Source: Chthoniobacter flavus (GTDB taxonomy: Bacteria > Verrucomicrobiota > Verrucomicrobiia > Chthoniobacterales > Terrimicrobiaceae). Taken from it: a stretch of DNA of 9,297 nucleotides. A program made the position numbers and the translations under genes. The stretch lies in the NCBI GenBank assembly GCA_945903555.1, contig CAMDOJ010000065.1, forward strand, positions 1 to 9,297, written 5' to 3'. Below the pieces are notes generated by a model, which saw only the letters and a program-made list of their open reading frames with translations, was not told the DNA's origin and made no database searches. Each line of letters begins with the position of its first letter. Position 1 is the stretch's first letter. Shown here piece by piece: positions 1-4,539 of the stretch.

Positions 1-190
1 ATATTATTGTTTTATGGACCGAGTCTGGCCAATACCAAGAGTCTTGCCACATTAACAAGCCATACATTCCTATGACGAAATAGACATTTGATAATAAAAA
101 CATTAAGGCCATGAGTGATTTCAGACCGTTGTAATCACGGAAATTAAAAAGGTTGATTGGGAATCCAGGTTGTTCAATTATTGTAACTAC
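1..190 (-). CDS. Partial open frame, possible membrane-protein fragment running off the left edge
   Basis: A minus-strand frame is open from 190 (just after a TGA at 193-191) to the left edge, about 63 codons in AT-rich sequence. The first in-frame ATG is at 112-110, with no clear Shine-Dalgarno before it. The residues ahead of that ATG (for example FPINLFNFRDYNGLKSL) also read like protein, so the true 5' end may be lost. From the ATG comes a hydrophobic stretch of about 20 residues (LMFLLSNVYFVIGMYGLL), probably one membrane helix, then a Trp-rich segment (MWQDSWYWPDS). I recognise no family. The open frame ends almost where the GC-rich island begins, which could mean truncation by insertion or rearrangement. 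An alternative is a plus-strand 3' end reading to a TAG at 81-83 (last residues KPYIPMTK); only one of the two is likely real. Confidence 0.3.
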
Positions 191-195
191 TCAGG

Positions 196-570
196 TAGGC
201 GCGAGCGGGTGATGGCTCGGGGATTTTTGCGCGGGCAGTGGCTGTTTTTTGTTTAGGTGCCCGAGAGGTTCAGGAGGAGTTGGGGGTTGGGAGGAACGGG
301 TCGCCGAGGAAGATGCGGCGTAGGGCGACGAGGGCGGTGAGGTTGTTTTTGCGGGCTGTGGAGCCCGAAGGGCGACATGAGCGGGAGCGAAGGAGGCAAC
401 CGGAGCGTTAGCGGAGAACACATGCCAGCGGGGGCTGGCTGGGTAGCCTGCCGAAGGCAGCCCGAAGGGCGACATGAGCGGGAGCGAAGGAGGCAACCGG
501 AGCGTTAGCGGAGAACACATGCCAGCGGGGGCTGGCTGGGTAGCCTGCCGCAGGCAGCCCGCAGGGTGAA
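196..570. other. GC-rich island between AT-rich flanks
   Basis: Composition changes sharply near 196 from AT-rich to strongly GC-rich, with G and purines favoured on the plus strand, and falls back near 570. The island contains a possible decayed gene tail (270-359) and the 97-bp tandem repeat (362 onward). No intact gene is convincing inside it. The sharp edges and the unlike composition suggest that it was acquired or expanded separately from its flanks. I see no flanking target-site duplication and no transposase. Confidence 0.5.
270..359 (-). pseudogene. Possible C-terminal remnant of an unrecognised gene
   Basis: Read on the minus strand, this segment gives 29 residues and a TGA stop at 272-270, with a core of RKNNLTALVALRRIFLG followed by DPFLPTPNSS. 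Nearly all codons end in C, as in coding sequence of a high-GC gene, and unlike the mixed codon use of the intact genes in this window. Upstream the frame runs into the 97-bp repeat and meets a TAA at 410-408, with no ATG, GTG or TTG between. It therefore has no start and is at most a broken 3' end. I do not recognise the family. A chance open frame in GC-rich DNA is the alternative. Confidence 0.3.
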
Positions 571-571
571 A
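362..571. repeat. Direct tandem repeat, 97-bp unit, two full copies and a short third
   Basis: Copy 1 is 362-458 and copy 2 is 459-555. They appear identical apart from one substitution (A454 against C551). A third partial copy of about 15 bases starts at 556 and diverges after about 567. Each unit carries small perfect hairpins on the plus strand: GCCC-GAA-GGGC (363-373, 460-470), GCCAGC-GGGG-GCTGGC (424-439, 521-536) and CTGCC-GAA-GGCAG (448-460). The corresponding hairpins at the right end have a GCA loop (545-557, 558-566). At the left edge GGGCT-GTGG-AGCCC (353-366) replaces the CTGCC hairpin. The period is not a multiple of three. The arrangement resembles REP/BIME-type or MITE-like palindromic repeats; no such family could be confirmed here. 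Confidence 0.85.
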
Positions 572-587
572 TTTAGTTTCATCAATT

Positions 588-607
588 AAGTTTGTAAGTT
601 TGTAAGT
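588..607. repeat. Short 8-bp tandem repeat (AAGTTTGT x2.5)
   Basis: The 8-mer AAGTTTGT occurs twice in a row and is followed by AAGT. It lies just right of the GC-rich island in otherwise unstructured intergenic sequence. Its role is unknown; replication slippage is a sufficient explanation. Confidence 0.6.
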
Positions 608-639
608 CGCGAACCGAAATCTCAGGGCTTGGAATGTAA

Positions 640-860
640 CTAACAGCGCGTGATCCTAAGCAGCTTGGATTGACGGAAAAAGCAAAGCCCCATCAAGCAG
701 GCTTTCAGCAGACTTTTTTTAAATGGCGGACTTGCTGTTACGGTTCCAGCGGATGATGGATCACTGAAGCCTAAAGTAGGTGAGTATTTGGGACGGACGT
801 CTTTTACACTGGCAAAACTTTTTCCTGTGGATCCTGAAATCCTGTCGAATTTCTGCGGCT
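640..860 (+). pseudogene. Possible frameshifted coding remnant, unrecognised
   Basis: Two plus-strand frames join at a run of seven T (714-720). From 640 one frame reads protein-like sequence (LTARDPKQLGLTEKAKPHQ and on) into the T run and stops soon after. From 674 the neighbouring frame is open and past the run reads NGGLAVTVPADDGSLKPKVG, then a segment containing LGRTSFTLAKLFP. Removing one T would fuse the two. An in-frame TAA sits at 637-639 and no good start codon is visible, so both ends are missing. Past 861 the frame is antisense to queH and is not credible. The family is not recognised. A minus-strand frame is also open here, so chance is a serious alternative. Confidence 0.25.
676..720. 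terminator. Candidate intrinsic terminator, possibly bidirectional, downstream of queH
   Basis: The stem AAAGCC (684-689) pairs with GGCTTT (700-705) around a 10-nt loop. Read on the minus strand, the hairpin is followed after two bases by five T (plus-strand A at 677-681). That would end a gpmA-queH transcript about 155 bp past the queH stop. Read on the plus strand, seven T (714-720) follow the stem after eight bases, a weaker fit. The 6-bp stem is short, so the call is tentative. Confidence 0.4.
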
Positions 861-1544
861 TTATTCCTTGGGTTCCTCAACCCCGTAATACTTCACGCCC
901 ATTTCGATTTTTTCGCGTCCATTGGCGAGGCGCCATTTATTGGAATCGCGGAGGGAATAAATGCAGCCGCAGTATTCCTGCTGGTAGAACTGCTCCCGCT
1001 TTGAAATCTCGAGCATGCGTTGGGCGCCGCCGCCTTTGCGCCAGTTGAATTCCCAGTAGGAAAGATCGGGGTATTTTGCGGCGGCTCGAACACCACAGCC
1101 ATTGATCTGGTCCATGTCTTTCCAGCGAGAAATGCCTAGGCAACTCGTAATAACGGGAAATCCATTTTCATGGGCATAGAGGGCGGTGCGGTCGAAGCGC
1201 ATGTCGAAGCACATCGTGCACCGAGCGCCTTTCTCGGGTTCCCACTCCAAGCCTTTGGCTCTAGCGAACCAGTTGTCCGTATCGTAATCCGCATCCACGA
1301 AGGGGACGCCTTCTTTTTCGGCGAAACGGATATTCTCGGCCTTTCGGAGTTCGTATTCTTCGCGGGGGTGGATATTCGGATTGTAGAAATAAATCGTGTA
1401 GTCAATCCCAGAGGCCGCCATCGCCTCCATCACCTCGCCCGAGCAGGGAGCGCAACATGAGTGGAGGAGAACTTTTTTGTTTCCTCCTGGAGCCTCATTG
1501 ACTGGGCGCGCGCTCGGTTGCTGTGATGGGTTTCGATTTTTCAA
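861..1544 (-). CDS. queH: Epoxyqueuosine reductase QueH (DUF208 family)
   Basis: This enzyme reduces epoxyqueuosine to queuosine in tRNA, the last step of Q34 wobble-base synthesis; QueH is the non-cobalamin alternative to QueG. The 227-residue product has the family's diagnostic cysteine pattern: HSCCAPCS at 28-35 (Cys30, 31, 34), RCTMCFDMRFDRTA at 108-121 (Cys109, 112), and YCGC near the C-terminus (Cys192, 194), which together supply iron-sulfur cluster and metal ligands. Other conserved-looking blocks are FYNPNIHP (53-60) and FNWRKGGG (166-173). The start is TTG at 1544-1542: an in-frame TAA lies three codons upstream and the next ATG (Met39) lies after the first Cys motif. The first 20 or so residues are a polar, poorly conserved extension, and no clear ribosome-binding site precedes the TTG. 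It follows gpmA by 50 bp on the same strand, so co-transcription is likely, although the two roles are unrelated. Confidence 0.93.
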   Translation of the reverse strand: MKNRNPSQQPSARPVNEAPGGNKKVLLHSCCAPCSGEVMEAMAASGIDYTIYFYNPNIHPREEYELRKAENIRFAEKEGVPFVDADYDTDNWFARAKGLEWEPEKGARCTMCFDMRFDRTALYAHENGFPVITSCLGISRWKDMDQINGCGVRAAAKYPDLSYWEFNWRKGGGAQRMLEISKREQFYQQEYCGCIYSLRDSNKWRLANGREKIEMGVKYYGVEEPKE

Positions 1545-1594
1545 ATCAACTTAGGGCAGCTTTGATGGATGGGATGTATCATTCCGATGCCTTT

Positions 1595-2344
1595 TTAGGC
1601 CTTCGACTTGCCTTGGCTGGCTACGGCATTCATAGCGGCGGCGATCGCGTCTTGGTCGCCGAGATAGTAGCTTTTGATCGGCTTGAGATTGTCATCCAAC
1701 TCGTAAACGAGGGGAATGCCGGTAGGGATGTTGAGCTTGAGGACTTGCTCCTCGGTGAGGTTGTCGAGATACATGACTAGGGCGCGAAGGCTGTTCCCGT
1801 GGGCGGCAATGATGACGCGTTTGCCGGATTTCACCGTGGGCGCAATTTTTTCGTGCCAGAGCGGGAGAAAGCGCTCGACGGTATCTTTGAGGCATTCGGT
1901 GAGGGGAAGCTGGGATTCGGAAATGCCAGCGTAACGTGGATCGTGTCCGGGCCAGCGCTCGTCGGATTTTTCGAGCGGAGGGGGAGGGATGTCGTAACTG
2001 CGGCGCCAAACTAGGACTTGTTCGTTGCCGAATTTTTCTGCGGTTTCTGATTTGTTGAGACCTTGTAGGGCACCGTAATGGCGTTCGTTGAGGCGCCAGT
2101 CTTTTTCCATTGGGATCCAGAGTTGGTCGAGTTCTGTGAGAACCCCCCAGAGTGTGTTGAGAGCGCGCTTGAGCAAGGAAACGTAGGCGATATCAAAACT
2201 GAAACCTTCTTTTTTGAGGAGCTCGCCAGCAGCCTTGGCTTCGGCGCAACCTTTGTCGCTGAGTTCGACATCGTGCCAACCGGTGAAGCGGTTTTCTTTG
2301 TTCCAGGTGCTTTCGCCGTGGCGGATGAGTACAAGTTTATACAT
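1595..2344 (-). CDS. gpmA: 2,3-bisphosphoglycerate-dependent phosphoglycerate mutase
   Basis: This cytosolic enzyme interconverts 3-phosphoglycerate and 2-phosphoglycerate in glycolysis and gluconeogenesis. At 249 residues it is the full length of bacterial dPGM (about 250) and aligns with the E. coli enzyme without visible gaps apart from the extreme N-terminus. The histidine phosphatase signature LIRHGESTWNKENRFTGW is at 6-23, with the phospho-accepting His9. The RLNERHYGALQGLNK block (83-97) holds the catalytic acid Glu87, and AAHGNSLRAL contains the second catalytic His182. The C-terminal tail with a lysine-rich end (QGKSKA) is present; in this family the tail closes over the active site. 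The start is ATG at 2344-2342. No strong Shine-Dalgarno precedes it, only an AT-rich leader. It is transcribed divergently from the glycosyltransferase gene and leads queH. Nothing suggests decay. Confidence 0.97.
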   Translation of the reverse strand: MYKLVLIRHGESTWNKENRFTGWHDVELSDKGCAEAKAAGELLKKEGFSFDIAYVSLLKRALNTLWGVLTELDQLWIPMEKDWRLNERHYGALQGLNKSETAEKFGNEQVLVWRRSYDIPPPPLEKSDERWPGHDPRYAGISESQLPLTECLKDTVERFLPLWHEKIAPTVKSGKRVIIAAHGNSLRALVMYLDNLTEEQVLKLNIPTGIPLVYELDDNLKPIKSYYLGDQDAIAAAMNAVASQGKSKA

Positions 2345-2451
2345 TCGGTAAAATATTATTAGAGCGTATTTTTAGCATCCTGCTCTTGGGATTGGCAATT
2401 TTATATGCTTTGCATGGGGGTGTAGCGCAAACAGATTGGTGGGTCTTTTTT
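2345..2451. promoter_or_regulatory. Divergent intergenic region, likely promoters for gpmA-queH and the glycosyltransferase
   Basis: The 107 bp between the two divergent start codons must drive both transcripts. On the minus strand a TATAAA (plus 2405-2400) lies 19 bp from a weak TTGCGC (plus 2430-2425), and a TAATAT lies close to the gpmA start. On the plus strand TTGGGATTGG (2386-2395) precedes a TATAT (2402-2406), but the spacing is too short for a standard promoter. GGTGGG at 2438-2443 lies eight bases before the ATG at 2452 and could be its ribosome-binding site. No clear operator palindrome is visible. The individual promoter elements are weak guesses; only the divergent arrangement is secure. 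Confidence 0.3.
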
Positions 2452-3699
2452 ATGCGCTTCTTATTTAGTAAACTGAATACTCTATTCTGGAGTGGTAATT
2501 CGAACATCTATGCGAAGCGTTTGTGGCTTTTATTTTTTGCCATCGTTGCCTTGCTGGCTTTCTTTCAGCCGACTCAGAGAAATATCACGCATCATTATAG
2601 CCGCGCGGCTTATCACTGGTGGAACTCGGAAAACATGTATTCATTAACAGGAAGTGGCTTCCTCTACTTTCCCCAGTCCGCCTTGATTTACACGCCTTTC
2701 GCTTGGCAGGAATTCCCCAAAAACATTTCAGCCTTTAAGAGGCAACCACTCAGCGAAACATTGCTCCCAACCTTGCCACTTAGGATTGCAGAGGTGCTTT
2801 ATCGGGCTTTTTCTCTCGGGCTTTTATGCTGGGCGGTGTGGCGATTGTGTCAGCTTTTTAAAATTGATGCACCCTGCTCGAGTCTTTTTTGTTTAGTGAC
2901 TGTCCTCAGCATTCCGGCTTCGCTTACGGCTGGTCGAAATGGGCAATTCAACTTGTTGCTCGCCGCTACGATGATTTTGGCGACTGTCGCTGTAACCAAT
3001 AAGAAATGGGCGGCGGCGGCGACATGGTTGGTCCTAGGTGTTTTGGTGAAGCCTCTCGGACTTGTTCCGCTTCTCTTATTTGGCGTTATTTATCCAGCAC
3101 TTTGGTGGCGATTGGTGGTGGGAATGTGCTTTTTTATGGCACTCTCATTTATCCACTACGACCCCAAATATGTCGTCGGCCAGTGGCAAATGTGCATTGA
3201 ACAAATGCGAACGGCGAGCACGCCCCTAGATAATAGTTTTGATGATATCGCGGGCATGTTCCGTACTTTTGGGATCAACGGATCAGATAAAATCTGGTTT
3301 GCCGTTCGAGCTTTATTTGCCTTCCTCACTCTGGGAATCGCTTGGCGGCTCAAAAAAATCTACTCTTCCGAAGTTGGACCTCTTTTCATTGCAGGATTGT
3401 CGGCGGCCTATTTGATGGCATTCAACCCTCGAACGGAGACTGTTTCTTATGTGATCATAGCGCCCTTTGTGGCCGTGTGTGCAGCTTTGCTGATTCGTCA
3501 GAAGAAGTCTTTGAGCCTTCTCGCTGGCCTTCTTGTTTTTCTATGCATCGGCTTTGGTGCTGATTGCTATGGTGATATCTATAAGTTGACCCGCATCTGG
3601 TTTAAGCCTTTTTTGGCTTTAGTGTTTTATGCACTTCTTACCGCTTGGATTTTCCGTAAATACGATCCGATGGATTTGCGAAGGCCATCTTGCCAGTAG
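2452..3699 (+). CDS. GT87/DUF2029-type polytopic membrane glycosyltransferase
   Basis: This is a predicted inner-membrane GT-C glycosyltransferase, which in this superfamily moves a sugar from a polyprenyl-phosphate donor on the periplasmic face. From the ATG at 2452 it has 415 residues and about ten hydrophobic segments, the first near 24-39. Family-like features are the loop after helix 1 (HHYSRAAYHWWNSENMY at 47-63, then FLYFPQSALIYTPFA at 70-84), GRNGQFNLLLAA at 161-172, the KP pair at 200-201 within a helix, and NPRTETVSYVIIAPF at 325-339. The frame is open upstream to a TTG at 2386, adding 22 residues, but ATG 2452 has a plausible GGTGGG site eight bases before it. The sugar and acceptor cannot be read from the sequence. 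The next gene begins 69 bp downstream on the same strand. Membership could alternatively lie in a neighbouring GT-C family such as GT39 or GT83. Confidence 0.72.
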   Translation: MRFLFSKLNTLFWSGNSNIYAKRLWLLFFAIVALLAFFQPTQRNITHHYSRAAYHWWNSENMYSLTGSGFLYFPQSALIYTPFAWQEFPKNISAFKRQPLSETLLPTLPLRIAEVLYRAFSLGLLCWAVWRLCQLFKIDAPCSSLFCLVTVLSIPASLTAGRNGQFNLLLAATMILATVAVTNKKWAAAATWLVLGVLVKPLGLVPLLLFGVIYPALWWRLVVGMCFFMALSFIHYDPKYVVGQWQMCIEQMRTASTPLDNSFDDIAGMFRTFGINGSDKIWFAVRALFAFLTLGIAWRLKKIYSSEVGPLFIAGLSAAYLMAFNPRTETVSYVIIAPFVAVCAALLIRQKKSLSLLAGLLVFLCIGFGADCYGDIYKLTRIWFKPFLALVFYALLTAWIFRKYDPMDLRRPSCQ

Positions 3700-3701
3700 G
3701 G

Positions 3702-3720
3702 ATTTGAAAATATATCAAAT
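3702..3720. repeat. Small AT-rich inverted repeat between two plus-strand genes
   Basis: ATTTGA (3702-3707) and TCAAAT (3715-3720) form a perfect 6-bp inverted repeat around seven A/T bases, starting two bases after the glycosyltransferase stop. It is too weak and lacks the T run expected of an intrinsic terminator. It could be a regulator site for the downstream gene or chance in AT-rich DNA. Confidence 0.3.
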
Positions 3721-3768
3721 ATGTGGCTTTAATTTCTAACACGGTCGTGGTAGGAGTTTCAGCAGTTT

Positions 3769-4539
3769 ATGTCTTTTAGAGTTGTTACTTTCAACATTCA
3801 AAATGGGGAACCTTTCGACGAAAGCAACCCAAATTGTTCTGATCAAGATATCATCGGCACCTGTCAGTTCCTTCAACGATTAGACGCTGATCTGCTCTTT
3901 TTGCAGGAAGTCGAGCGCGGTGTCGACGGAGGCATGCAGGTGGAACCGCCGCCGAATTATCAGATCCTAAAAAATCACTTCCCTAGCCATGATTCGGTGT
4001 TCTCTTATCCCCTTAAGAATGACACAGAAATCCCATTTGGCCTGGGATTGGTCATTTTTTCAAAGACGCCGTTGCGTGATTTTCATAAGATCGATTTGCC
4101 GGCGGCGGATCTCGAATTTGAGTTTGCTGGAAAACGGCGGCATGCGTCATCCCGTCTTCTAATAGAGGTCTCTACCACGATTGATGGCCGGGATATCCGA
4201 CTCATGAACACGCATCTCCAAGCATTTTTTATGATTGGAAGCTCGAGTGAATCGTATCTGGAGCAGCGCAATATCATCGAGCAACGACTCAAATATCACT
4301 CCCATGGGCCTACGATTTTGACTGGCGATATGAACTCCGCACCCGGTGAATGTATTGTCGAGCAGTTCAGTAAAATCGGATTCGAAACCGCACAAAACAC
4401 GCAAGCCACTTGGCAGCGACATCCCTATATTGTGGATCACATTTTTTTCAACGCCCAATTAGTCCGTAATAAGGTTCAAGTGATTCAGTCTAGTGTCTCT
4501 GATCACTTCCCCTTGGTCGCGGATATGAATTTTAGCTAG
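3769..4539 (+). CDS. Endonuclease/exonuclease/phosphatase (EEP) family protein
   Basis: This is a complete 256-residue member of the DNase I-like EEP superfamily of metal-dependent phosphodiesterases and phosphomonoesterases. Every active-site block is visible: TFNIQNG (7-13) with Asn9, LQEVE (45-49) with metal ligand Glu47, MNTHLQ (146-151) with His149, TGDMNSAPGE (185-194) with Asp187 and Asn189, VDHIFF (222-227) with Asp223, and SDHFPLVAD (244-252) with Asp245 and catalytic His246. No signal peptide or membrane segment is evident, so it is probably cytosolic. The substrate cannot be told: DNA, nucleotide, lipid-headgroup or sugar phosphates are all known in the superfamily. The context gives little help. 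The ATG at 3769 has an AGGAG at 3752-3756, a rather long 12 bases away. The last codons run into the convergent AsmA-like gene, and the stop codons overlap. Confidence 0.9.
   Translation: MSFRVVTFNIQNGEPFDESNPNCSDQDIIGTCQFLQRLDADLLFLQEVERGVDGGMQVEPPPNYQILKNHFPSHDSVFSYPLKNDTEIPFGLGLVIFSKTPLRDFHKIDLPAADLEFEFAGKRRHASSRLLIEVSTTIDGRDIRLMNTHLQAFFMIGSSSESYLEQRNIIEQRLKYHSHGPTILTGDMNSAPGECIVEQFSKIGFETAQNTQATWQRHPYIVDHIFFNAQLVRNKVQVIQSSVSDHFPLVADMNFS

Noticed and set aside
282..300. G-quadruplex
   Set aside because: Only three G runs of three or more are present close together, one short of a standard motif.
191..520. 109-codon minus-strand open frame over the GC-rich island, considered as a gene
   Set aside because: It reads the same repeat DNA in two different frames and is low-complexity (Pro/Ser/Ala). 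It is best explained by the stop-poor GC-rich repeat.
362..571. CRISPR-like array
   Set aside because: The copies are directly adjacent with a 97-bp period and have no unique spacers. No cas gene is nearby.
571..860. tRNA or other known structured RNA in the intergenic stretch
   Set aside because: I could find no cloverleaf, T-loop motif or familiar riboswitch core.
780..1048. Two plus-strand open frames of 74 and 86 codons at the end of queH
   Set aside because: Most of both lies antisense to the well-supported queH coding region. Only the part left of 861 was kept, as a doubtful remnant.
3702..3720. Terminator after the glycosyltransferase
   Set aside because: The stem is six A/T-rich pairs with no following T run. 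It was kept only as an inverted repeat.
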